13,282 nt of DNA, taken from assembly GCA_963578605.1 (NCBI GenBank), contig CAUZEA010000136.1:1-13282 (forward strand), written 5' to 3'. This document shows, piece by piece, positions 6,178 through 12,932 of the stretch; within the stretch, counting starts at the first letter, position 1; each line of letters starts with the position of its first letter. The translations under genes were made by a program, and so were the position numbers. The notes beneath the pieces are model-generated. The model saw nothing but the letters and a program-made list of their open reading frames with translations, did no database searches and had not been told where the DNA came from. This DNA is from JAKVCB01 sp963578605. GTDB lineage: Bacteria > Planctomycetota > Planctomycetia > Pirellulales > Lacipirellulaceae.

Positions 6178-6678
6178 TTACTTCTTGACATTGACGTCAT
6201 AGGCGTTCGGAGACGGCGATTCCACCACGTCTATCAGCAGATCGGTGGTGTTGGCGTTACCATACTTCTTGTTAACAAGCCATTTTATTTCGGTCAAATT
6301 TTTTGCTGCTTGGGGTGAGCCTGGCAAGGCGATTGTGGGGGGCTCAGCCGGAGCGTAAATAACGACCTTGTATTTGCCTGGCGGCACCCCGTCAAAGCCG
6401 GCCGTCTGCATCTGGTACGACCCGTCCGGCTGGATCGCGCCGACCGATCGTGGCTGCGACTTGGTTTGCCCCGGGTCGATCGCCAGATACTCAAGGTTTC
6501 CGGTTGTTAACGGCGAACCTTCCACGCTAATTTTTCCCGCGACTGGGACAACCTCGAGTTGTTGATCAGCCGGTTCACTGGAACAACCGAAAGAAGACAA
6601 TAGCAGGCAGACGAACGAAATGGCACCGGCACGCGCTGGCCGCTGTGCGTCAACTGAAACGAAGGATTGAAATTGCAT
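6178..6678 (-). CDS. Small lipoprotein with carboxypeptidase regulatory-like domain (DUF1559 partner)
   Basis: This is a 166-residue predicted lipoprotein. The hydrophobic stretch AGAISFVCLLLSSFGC ends in Cys32; SFGC is a slightly atypical lipobox. VVPVAGKISVEGSPLTTGNLEYLAIDP follows at about residues 43-69. This is the V-x-G-x-[VI]-x-x-x-G-x-P-L-x-x-G pattern of the beta-sandwich proteins encoded next to DUF1559 genes in planctomycetes. DGSYQMQTAGFDGVPPGKYKVVIYAP continues the same sandwich. The frame is open up to 6825, but a good promoter at 6727-6755 lies downstream of the upper starts, which supports the ATG at 6678. It is probably the first gene of a two-gene unit with the DUF1559 gene. 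Its molecular role is unknown. Confidence 0.8.
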   Translation of the reverse strand: MQFQSFVSVDAQRPARAGAISFVCLLLSSFGCSSEPADQQLEVVPVAGKISVEGSPLTTGNLEYLAIDPGQTKSQPRSVGAIQPDGSYQMQTAGFDGVPPGKYKVVIYAPAEPPTIALPGSPQAAKNLTEIKWLVNKKYGNANTTDLLIDVVESPSPNAYDVNVKK

Positions 6679-6726
6679 GCTTGCCGCCCGCTTTCGGGAA
6701 GGTTTTCCTCTACCTGCCAACCCCAG

Positions 6727-6755
6727 ATTGTAATTCGAAAAACAATTGGATTCAA
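6727..6755 (-). promoter_or_regulatory. Predicted sigma-70-type promoter for the lipoprotein/DUF1559 unit
   Basis: On the minus strand TTGAAT (6755-6750) and TACAAT (6732-6727) are separated by exactly 17 nt. Transcription would start near 6720, about 40 nt before the ATG at 6678. The site overlaps the beginning of the divergent cupin frame, so the cupin has little room for a promoter of its own. Confidence 0.45.
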
Positions 6756-6763
6756 GTCGTGTC

Positions 6764-7024
6764 ATGTTGCTCTTGCGGTGGGCGGTTGCCACCTTTGAGC
6801 CTGGTGTGAATTGTGGATTGCACATGCATGATTCAGAAGAATTTTTCTATATCTTGTGTGGAAAAGGAAAGGGGGTTATTAGTGATGAAGAATTTGATCT
6901 TAAAGAGGGCTTAGCGATGTATGCTCCACCAAATGTCCCTCATAACTATACAAATACCGGGGACAGGGTCATGGAGATACTGTACTTCATGTCCGACAAG
7001 AGTTTCACAACTACACAACTGTGA
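6764..7024 (+). CDS. Small single-domain cupin, AT-rich, probably 5'-truncated or transferred
   Basis: Both cupin motifs are present. Motif 1 fits G-x5-H-x-H-x3-E-x6-G, with His20, His22 and Glu26. Motif 2 fits G-x5-P-x-[G]-x2-H-x3-N, with His60, except that the glycine of PxG is Asn57. The four metal ligands are therefore intact and a mononuclear metal-binding beta barrel is likely. The reaction is unknown. At 86 residues from the ATG (92 from a TTG at 6746) it is shorter than usual for the family and begins almost at the strand leading into motif 1. No ribosome-binding site precedes either start. From about 6800 the DNA is clearly AT-richer, with codons such as GAA, TTT, AAA and ATT that the neighbours use less. 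This fits a fragment acquired from another genome. A hairpin follows the stop. Confidence 0.65.
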   Translation: MLLLRWAVATFEPGVNCGLHMHDSEEFFYILCGKGKGVISDEEFDLKEGLAMYAPPNVPHNYTNTGDRVMEILYFMSDKSFTTTQL

Positions 7025-7026
7025 CG

Positions 7027-7049
7027 ATTTGCTCGTTAGTAGAGCAAGT
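7027..7049 (+). terminator. Hairpin just after the cupin stop codon
   Basis: TTGCTC (7029-7034) pairs with GAGCAA (7042-7047) around a 7-nt loop, extendable by a T-G and an A-T pair. It starts 2 nt after the stop codon, where a terminator would sit between convergent genes. The following sequence (GTTTCC) has only a weak T-run. Confidence 0.35.
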
Positions 7050-7056
7050 TTCCGCA

Positions 7057-7078
7057 CCAACAGGGGGCCTCCGGTTGG
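7057..7078. terminator. Second inverted repeat between the convergent cupin and methyltransferase genes
   Basis: CCAAC (7057-7061) pairs with GTTGG (7074-7078), with further G/C pairing possible inside (GGGG against CCTCC). It lies between two convergent genes but has no T-run on either side, so a termination role is only a guess. Confidence 0.2.
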
Positions 7079-7153
7079 GGTAGCGCATACGGGTTGACAC
7101 CGCGTTCCCCCTCCATTTCGTGGTCGGAACCTAGTCTTTTGTCCGGTGCAACA

Positions 7154-8191
7154 TCAATTGGCCTGTGTCGCCACCACTTCTTCGCCTACCGTGTCGCCGC
7201 TCGCCTGTCGCTGGATCACGATCATGCCGTGAAACCATCGTTGCGAATTGCCAGGCAACAGCGGAGCCGACGGGGTTTCTGGTTTCGCCACACGGAGCAG
7301 TTTCATGCCGTAGTCCTTTTCCAGATCGAAGCGAAAATCGGGTGTGTCGATGTTTTCGTATTCAAGCAGCCGATCGAGGTAGAAGTTGAATGTTGTCTCG
7401 GCTTCCAGGACGGACAAAAAATAGGGCACGTGGTGCCTGACATCATATCCTTCGTGCCGTGCGAACTTGACCATCACGTGGTGATAAAAGAAAGATCCAT
7501 AAAGCAAAAACACCATGCCGTCTTCATTGAGATGCTCCTCCAGTCCTCGTACGATCGAAAAGCCAAGATCTCCTCGATCCGTAACACAACTGTTAATGTC
7601 GGAGTCAAGGTCGAGAGCATATGGGGGATTTGAGATGATAATGTCAAAGGATTCGTCCGGACCGATCACGGAATAGGCCGACATGTCAGATTGCGGTACG
7701 AGCCGAGTCTCGATGATCGAGTCGACGCCCAGCCTCCGAGCGTTCTCCCCTGCGTTGGCCAGGGCGAGTTCGCTGATGTCGGTCGAGACGACTTTCTTGG
7801 CTCCTAATTTCGCCGCATAGAGGCTGATCATGCCCGAACCGGTACCAATCTCCAGCACCGTCTTGCCTGCGAATCGTTCCCGCTTCTCCTTCATGAAGGG
7901 CATCACCATCTGGTTTGCCTCCATCGGGAGGAAGACCCCTGGGTTGATTACCAGCGCCGTGGCACCCAGGAAATCTGTTTGAAACTCTAGTGGACTTCCG
8001 GTATGAAGGTCGGGGATCTTTTTGGTTGTTGACCCTTTGGGCCGGCTGGTTCTTGCTGGTTGCGAATCGCCAACCGCAGTACTCTCGGGCGGCCCGGCCC
8101 ACTTGGATTCGGGAGGTGCTTTCGAACACGAAATCAGGGTGGCGGAGGCCAGGACCAATACAGCGGCGACCAGCCGGTCAACTCGGAACAT
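7154..8191 (-). CDS. Predicted lipoprotein with a class I SAM-dependent methyltransferase domain (PrmC/HemK-like motifs)
   Basis: The 345-residue protein begins with a lipoprotein signal: MFRVDR, a hydrophobic stretch, then the lipobox LISC with Cys22. Ser23 at +2 does not give inner-membrane retention. A low-complexity P/S/T-rich linker runs to about 60. The methyltransferase fold follows. LEIGTGSG (113-120) is motif I for SAM binding. STDIS with Asp138 binds the ribose. SNPPY (187-191) is the NPPY motif of N-methylating enzymes such as PrmC. VINPGVFLPMEAN (81-93) resembles the substrate-side PGVLxPRxET block of PrmC. All core motifs look intact. The ATG at 8191 is chosen because the frame's upstream extension contains a strong promoter and because it starts the signal peptide. 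SAM is cytosolic, so export of such an enzyme would be odd. The substrate is unknown. Confidence 0.8.
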   Translation of the reverse strand: MFRVDRLVAAVLVLASATLISCSKAPPESKWAGPPESTAVGDSQPARTSRPKGSTTKKIPDLHTGSPLEFQTDFLGATALVINPGVFLPMEANQMVMPFMKEKRERFAGKTVLEIGTGSGMISLYAAKLGAKKVVSTDISELALANAGENARRLGVDSIIETRLVPQSDMSAYSVIGPDESFDIIISNPPYALDLDSDINSCVTDRGDLGFSIVRGLEEHLNEDGMVFLLYGSFFYHHVMVKFARHEGYDVRHHVPYFLSVLEAETTFNFYLDRLLEYENIDTPDFRFDLEKDYGMKLLRVAKPETPSAPLLPGNSQRWFHGMIVIQRQASGDTVGEEVVATQAN

Positions 8192-8276
8192 GATGCACGC
8201 TTTGTCGGTGTGAACGCAGCAGAGGCGGGTGTTTTCAAGGCACTTCTCTCTGTTTTTCCTTGATTGCCCTGGCCGA

Positions 8277-8305
8277 AGTATAAACTCGCCATCGCTTAAT
8301 GTCAA
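8277..8305 (-). promoter_or_regulatory. Near-consensus sigma-70-type promoter for the methyltransferase lipoprotein
   Basis: On the minus strand TTGACA (8305-8300) and TATACT (8282-8277) are exactly 17 nt apart. The -35 box is perfect and the -10 box has one mismatch. Transcription would start near 8270, leaving a leader of about 79 nt before the ATG at 8191. This argues against the longer reading frame that begins at 8305 inside the -35 box. Confidence 0.65.
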
Positions 8306-8642
8306 ATTCTGGCCCAGTCGTCTTGACGGTTGTCAGGACGAGCCACGTTTACGATGGCCAGCCTCCTGTCCACGGCAGGTGGCTTGGTCTCGTTACGGTG
8401 ATGTGTGCCTCGTTCGACAGCGTCCGGCCGCGAGAAGTTTGTGTTGTCGCGAACCTAAGAAAGGCGAATACAGCGACTTAGACGAGTTGGCTTGGTCAAA
8501 AGTAGTGCGTTCCACCCCGTGAAGACCAATTGATCTTGCACAAAAATCCTGTCCCCACCGTTTGGAAAACCTCAATACAAGATAGAATGAACATATTGGC
8601 CAGCTCACTTACCCTAGTTACACATTCTTTGCCTAGAGAATC
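8306..8642. other. Divergent intergenic region upstream of the SGNH/TPR gene
   Basis: This 337-bp region lies between divergent genes. It holds a weak candidate promoter for the plus-strand gene (8561-8588, listed separately). Several short frames cross it, but none has a domain or ribosome-binding site. I see no RNA gene or repeat. Confidence 0.4.
8561..8588 (+). promoter_or_regulatory. Weak candidate promoter for the SGNH/TPR gene
   Basis: TTTGGA (8561-8566) and TAGAAT (8583-8588) are 16 nt apart, about 55 nt upstream of the ATG at 8643. Each hexamer departs from consensus, so this is only a candidate. Confidence 0.22.
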
Positions 8643-11462
8643 ATGCCTATCGACAAGCAAGCACCACCTGGGGGTAAACCAATCCGGCGAGTTGCGGTTT
8701 GGAAAAAGATCCTTTTTGTGACGGTCGTTGTTTGTACGTTTTTCTTGGTCATCGAGTTGGCACTCTGGACAGTCGGGGTGGAAACACTCATCCAGCGTGA
8801 AGATCCTTTCCGAGGCTTCTCCGGTTTAATGACGGTGTTCGGGCGCGACGGCGATGTTTTCCGGACACGGCGCGCCACGATTCGTAGTACTTTCAACGAG
8901 CAAACGTTCCGGGTCGAAAAACCGGCCAATGGCCTGCGGATTTTCTGCCTGGGAGGATCCAGTTCGTACGGTTTTCCGTGGGGTGCCGAGGTCGCCTTTA
9001 CCAGCATCTTGGGTGAGTTACTGGCTGTCAGCCACCCGGAACTGAATGTCGAAGCAGTGAACGTCAGTGGCATGTCGTACGCCATGCACCGGCTGAACAT
9101 CGTCGCCGACGAATTACTGCAGTACCAGCCGGACGTGTTCATTATCTACAGCGGGCACAACGAATTTGTCGAACCGGCGTTCTTTGATTCGCTCAAACGC
9201 CGCAGCCGGTTGCGCACAGGGGTGGAATATACGTTGGCTCATACACGTTTGTATTCCGGCATGTGGAGTGTCTTCCACCGCCGCCGTGTGGAGAAGCCTT
9301 CCACAATTGCAGGTTTCGATGTACGAGTTCGGCGGGACGACCATATGCATGTCTTTTCACCGCAAGAAAAGGAAGAGATTGTGGCCGAGTACCGCTGGCA
9401 GCTCGAGCGCCTGGTTCGCCGCGCTCAAGAGGCTGGCGTACGGGTCGTACTGTCGACGGTTCCCTGCAATCAGCGCCAGTGGCGTCCCGAGGCGTCGGGT
9501 ACCGTAGCGGCGTTGAATGACGACAATCGCGCAGCCTGGTCTGAGGAGTTCAAATCAGGCAAGCGGCAACGCGCTCATGGGGATATGAAGGCCGCACGTG
9601 CGAACCTGGAACGAGCGGCAGGCTTGGCGCCCGGGCACGCCGAAACCCAGTTTCTCCTGGGCAAGACGTACGACGCACTGGGCCGCTGGGATGATGCTCG
9701 CGAGGCTTACGAGCACGCGTGTGACGCAGACGCCTCGCCGGTCCGCCGACTCTCGGGTATCAACAATGTGATTTGTGCGGTTGCCAGCGACCGCGAGGTG
9801 TTGCTAGTGGACGTTGACGAGCAATTTGAAAACCACAGCGAGCACGGGCTCGTGGGTTTCAACCTGATCGAGGACTACGTTCATCCGACGCGGGAGGGAC
9901 ACGAACGGATCGCCTGGCACCTATGGGAAGCAATCGAATCGACCGGTTGGTTGGGCGACAAGCCCCTGGCCGACCAGGCTGCATTCGACCGCCTTATTGC
10001 CGAGCGACGGCGCCGGACACTCACTGTGAACGCCGCGTTGCTCTTCAATCAAGGTATTGTGCTGGAGACCCAAGGTCAGAGTGAGGCGGCCATCGAGAAG
10101 TTTCGCGAAGCGCTGAGGATTTCGCCGAATTACCCGGAGGCGATGGTGAACCTTGGTGCACTGCTTTTTCGGGTCGACAAGCTGGCCGAAGCCGTGGATG
10201 TGCTAGAGCGGTTGGTAGAAATCGATCCCGACAACGGCAGTGGCCATGTCAACCTGGGCGCTGGGCTTGAAGGGCTAGGGCGTTTCGAGGAAGCCGCCAG
10301 GCATTACCAGGAGGCACTCCGGCTGATTCCGGACAATGCCCCGGCCCACAACAATCTAGGTAATGTGCTGCAGGCCCTGAGGCGATACGACGAGGCTGTT
10401 GCGCATCACCAGGAGGCGCTGCGTTTGAATCCGGACAATGCCATGGTCCATATCAACTTGGGCAACGCACTGCAGGTCCTGGGGCGATCCGAGGAGGCCG
10501 TCGCGCGTTACAACGAGGCGCTACAACTTAAGCCGGACTCTGCCGAGGCTCACAACAACTTGGGCTTCGCCTTGTATGGCGAGGACCACATTGAAGAGGC
10601 GGTGGCACACTGCCAGGAAGCCCTCCGACTAAATCCAGACTATACCGAGGCTCACACCAACCTGGCCAACGCCCTCAAGAAACAAGGAAACTTGGATGAG
10701 GCGATTATGCATTACCGGGAGGTGCTGCGACTCAAGCCATCCGATGCCCAGGGCCACACCAACCTGGGTGGCGTGCTGCACGCCTTGGGACGCCCGGAAG
10801 AGGCGGTTGTGGCTTACCAGGAAGCGTTACGGATCAGGCCGGACTATGCCGAGGCCCACTACAAGCAAGGCCTGGCGCTGCAGAGCCTAGGCCGCACCGA
10901 AGATGCCATTACACACTACCAGGAGGTGTTACGGATTTCGCCGGATTTCGCCGGGGTCAACTATAATCTGGGCACTGCCCTGCAAGCCTTGGGGCGCCTG
11001 GACGAAGCGCTGGCACACTACCAGGTAATCTTGCAGATCAAGCCAGACTTTGTGCTAGCCCACAGTCGGTCCGGGACCGCCCTGGAGGCGCTCGGCCGGT
11101 TCAAAGAGGCACTGGTGCATCACAACGACGCGTTGCGATATAGTCCCAAGAACGTCGCGGCGGTGAACAATCTTGCCTGGCTATTGGCGACGTGCCCCCT
11201 GGCTGATGTGCGCGATGGGAAACGGGCTTTGAAACTCGCTGAGCAACTGGCCCAGTGGGAAGGACCCGGTCGCTTCACTTTTCTGGACACACTTTCGGCA
11301 GCTCACGCGGAGGTGGGTAACCTCGATCAGGCCATTCATTGGCAACAGAAGGCGATCGATTTAGCGCCCAACGAGCAGAAGGAGGTTCTCGGCAGCCGAC
11401 TAAAATTGTATCAGCAAGGCAAGCCTTATCGGGAAGAGGCCAAGGGAACGCCAGGCAAGTAG
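8643..11462 (+). CDS. Membrane-anchored SGNH/GDSL hydrolase-like protein with C-terminal TPR array
   Basis: The 939-residue protein has a short basic N-terminus and one membrane helix (about 23-42), placing the rest outside the cytoplasm. Residues about 100-430 resemble an SGNH hydrolase. LGGSSSYG has the block-I serine at Ser106. YSGHNEF has Asn173 of the block-III G-x-N. EDYVHPTREGH has Asp411 and His414 of the block-V D-x-x-H pair. All four positions look catalytically competent. A TPR-like pair (about 310-355) is inserted before block V. From 463 there are 11 regular 34-residue TPRs (pattern NLG-x-x-L-x-x-x-GR-x-[ED]EA-x-x-x-[YH]-x-EAL-x-x-x-P-[DN]). Two variant units follow, including NNLAWLLATCP, often the last element of planctomycete TPR proteins. 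It probably acts as a surface deacylase or acyl-transfer protein with a TPR docking scaffold; the substrate is unknown. AGAGAA lies near the ATG as a weak ribosome-binding site. Confidence 0.85.
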   Translation: MPIDKQAPPGGKPIRRVAVWKKILFVTVVVCTFFLVIELALWTVGVETLIQREDPFRGFSGLMTVFGRDGDVFRTRRATIRSTFNEQTFRVEKPANGLRIFCLGGSSSYGFPWGAEVAFTSILGELLAVSHPELNVEAVNVSGMSYAMHRLNIVADELLQYQPDVFIIYSGHNEFVEPAFFDSLKRRSRLRTGVEYTLAHTRLYSGMWSVFHRRRVEKPSTIAGFDVRVRRDDHMHVFSPQEKEEIVAEYRWQLERLVRRAQEAGVRVVLSTVPCNQRQWRPEASGTVAALNDDNRAAWSEEFKSGKRQRAHGDMKAARANLERAAGLAPGHAETQFLLGKTYDALGRWDDAREAYEHACDADASPVRRLSGINNVICAVASDREVLLVDVDEQFENHSEHGLVGFNLIEDYVHPTREGHERIAWHLWEAIESTGWLGDKPLADQAAFDRLIAERRRRTLTVNAALLFNQGIVLETQGQSEAAIEKFREALRISPNYPEAMVNLGALLFRVDKLAEAVDVLERLVEIDPDNGSGHVNLGAGLEGLGRFEEAARHYQEALRLIPDNAPAHNNLGNVLQALRRYDEAVAHHQEALRLNPDNAMVHINLGNALQVLGRSEEAVARYNEALQLKPDSAEAHNNLGFALYGEDHIEEAVAHCQEALRLNPDYTEAHTNLANALKKQGNLDEAIMHYREVLRLKPSDAQGHTNLGGVLHALGRPEEAVVAYQEALRIRPDYAEAHYKQGLALQSLGRTEDAITHYQEVLRISPDFAGVNYNLGTALQALGRLDEALAHYQVILQIKPDFVLAHSRSGTALEALGRFKEALVHHNDALRYSPKNVAAVNNLAWLLATCPLADVRDGKRALKLAEQLAQWEGPGRFTFLDTLSAAHAEVGNLDQAIHWQQKAIDLAPNEQKEVLGSRLKLYQQGKPYREEAKGTPGK

Positions 11463-11524
11463 CCGTGCCCATTCACCTTCGGCTCGCGATGACTTGGAAA
11501 AAAATTCGCCGCCACACCCAGCCG

Positions 11525-11541
11525 CACGGCGTCCCGCCGTG
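11525..11541. terminator. GC-rich hairpin between convergent genes
   Basis: CACGGC (11525-11530) pairs with GCCGTG (11536-11541) around GTCCC. It lies between the ends of the SGNH/TPR gene and the minus-strand PEP-CTERM gene. There is no T-run on either strand, so it may be only a stop-region hairpin. Confidence 0.3.
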
Positions 11542-11616
11542 TTGAACGGTGGAGCCAAGCGCGGGCGTGACGGCGAATTAACCTAGAGTCGGTACCCCAG
11601 CGAAAATCCAATTCGG

Positions 11617-12339
11617 TTAACGTCGTCTCCGCCACGGCAGGGCCAGCAGGCCGCCTAATGCCAGCAACACAGTCGCAGGTTCCGGAACGTACGTCCCGAT
11701 TTCAGAGATCGTTATATTGGCAAATCCTCCTCCTGGGCCGGAGTTGTGTGCAAATATTAGAAAGTTCATTTGGGCAACGGGATTGGGAAATCCGGGGCCG
11801 CCGCCCTGCTCACTATAGTCCGCGAACGGATAAAGGTAGGTGCCTGGCCCCGTAATGTTCTGATCCAGCCTGGCATGGCCAAAATGGACATCACTCCTAA
11901 TATGCATTGGAGATGCTGGAGAGGCACTCGTCTCCGAGACCTTGATCGCGAGACCTTTCTCGGTACCGCCACCTGTTAGATCTACTGAAAAACCGTTGTA
12001 TTGCAAGGTGGAAAAGGAGCCGCTCGAGGTGCCCCCGGTCTCGTCGAGAAAATTGACTTGTACTCCGTCATTACCGCCGCTGAGGTCAAGTTTCATTCCC
12101 GAAGAATCAGAAGGCCCACCACTAATAGCGAGGGTAACAAATCGACTGTTGGCAATGCTACCTGATCCCGGCGAGCTATTGAAATAGTTTGTATTGCTAT
12201 TTACAGGTCCATTGTCAAACGCGTCTTCCTCGAAGTTGTCAATCAAGACCCCCCCAGCGAATACCGCGGGTACGGCGACAAGCATCCCCGCGACCAGCCA
12301 ACCAATTAAAGATGCTCTGAAGATTGTATTGCGTGTCAT
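11617..12339 (-). CDS. PEP-CTERM sorting-domain protein, glycine/serine-rich
   Basis: The 240-residue protein has a clear signal peptide: basic start MTRNTIFR, hydrophobic core IGWLVAGMLVAVPAV, cleavage near VFA28. The mature part is rich in Gly, Ser, Asn and Thr and reads as a beta-sandwich: VLIDNFEEDAFDNG, SGGNDGVQVNFLDETGG, LQYNGFSVDLTGGG, then a PVAQMNFLIFAHNSGPGGGFANITISEIGTY segment. The layout resembles carbohydrate-binding-like PEP-CTERM proteins, but no specific domain is recognised. It ends in VPEP (218-221), a hydrophobic helix and WRRRR, the exosortase signal. GGGGGAAG lies about 7 nt before the ATG, a strong ribosome-binding site that fixes the start. It is convergent with the SGNH/TPR gene and appears to be transcribed alone. 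Confidence 0.87.
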   Translation of the reverse strand: MTRNTIFRASLIGWLVAGMLVAVPAVFAGGVLIDNFEEDAFDNGPVNSNTNYFNSSPGSGSIANSRFVTLAISGGPSDSSGMKLDLSGGNDGVQVNFLDETGGTSSGSFSTLQYNGFSVDLTGGGTEKGLAIKVSETSASPASPMHIRSDVHFGHARLDQNITGPGTYLYPFADYSEQGGGPGFPNPVAQMNFLIFAHNSGPGGGFANITISEIGTYVPEPATVLLALGGLLALPWRRRR

Positions 12340-12876
12340 TAGTTTTCTTCCCCCTTTTTTGTAGTAACGAGATTACCGGAAAATAGTAATGAGACCATCA
12401 AAGGAAAACTGTGCTGCACGTCATTAGCGACACCCCGTGTTGCTGCAGGATATGAGACCAACAGAAAAAGACGCTCAAATACCTCTTGAGAGCAAATCAA
12501 CGCTGCACGAAGGATTTTCAGTATCTTTTCCCGAAACTTTGGATAAATAACTGAAAAGGCGTTAGAAATCTCCCCACCCGCTCAGGCTACTTTTTAGGGC
12601 ACAGTAAAGCCGAAGTCAACTACCTAAATTTATACAAAGTGGAGAATTTCTCCCGCTGGCAAAGGCACCTGCCGAGACAAAATCAGCGAGGTTGCAAATC
12701 ATTAACTATCAAGAACTTACATAAATTATCTGGTCCATGTTCGCCGAATCCGTAGCGGACCGGCAGATGCCTTGCCGTAGTGAGCGTAATTATAACTAGA
12801 CGGGGATTTCCCACTTGGATGGTTCTGGAACCGTTCCGGCGACATGTCTGACGCCACGGGGTGCAGCCAACTCAAC
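12340..12876. other. Gene-free AT-rich spacer
   Basis: This 537-bp region lies upstream of the minus-strand PEP-CTERM gene and downstream of the DUF1501 gene. No frame in it has a recognisable domain or ribosome-binding site. A perfect 13-nt inverted repeat, GGAGAA-T-TTCTCC, occurs at 12641-12653, about 300 nt upstream of the PEP-CTERM ATG. It could be an operator but is unsupported by anything else. No convincing promoter was found for the PEP-CTERM gene. Confidence 0.4.
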
Positions 12877-12932
12877 AAACCTTTGTTGACAACAGTTACC
12901 CCAGAAACCTTTGTTGACAACAGTTACCCCAG
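12877..12932 (-). repeat. 28-bp tandem repeat, two identical copies, spanning the DUF1501 stop codon
   Basis: Two perfect copies (12877-12904 and 12905-12932) lie head to tail. On the plus strand each begins AAACCTTTGTTGAC and ends TTACCCCAG. The minus-strand stop codon TAA of the DUF1501 gene (12926-12924) lies in the copy nearer the gene, so the repeat begins inside the coding end and continues past it. Each copy contains TGTTG-A-CAACA, an 11-nt odd palindrome. Confidence 0.95.

Noticed and set aside
6679..6825. Longer N-terminus for the lipoprotein gene
   Set aside because: It would place a predicted promoter inside the coding region and push the signal peptide about 50 residues inward.
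8192..8305. Longer N-terminus for the methyltransferase gene
   Set aside because: The upstream start is the TTG of a perfect -35 box, and the extension buries the lipoprotein signal.
12726..12920. 64-residue minus-strand frame downstream of DUF1501
   Set aside because: It starts within the 28-bp repeat, has no domain or ribosome-binding site, and reads like intergenic sequence. A dispersed repeat is possible but cannot be tested here.
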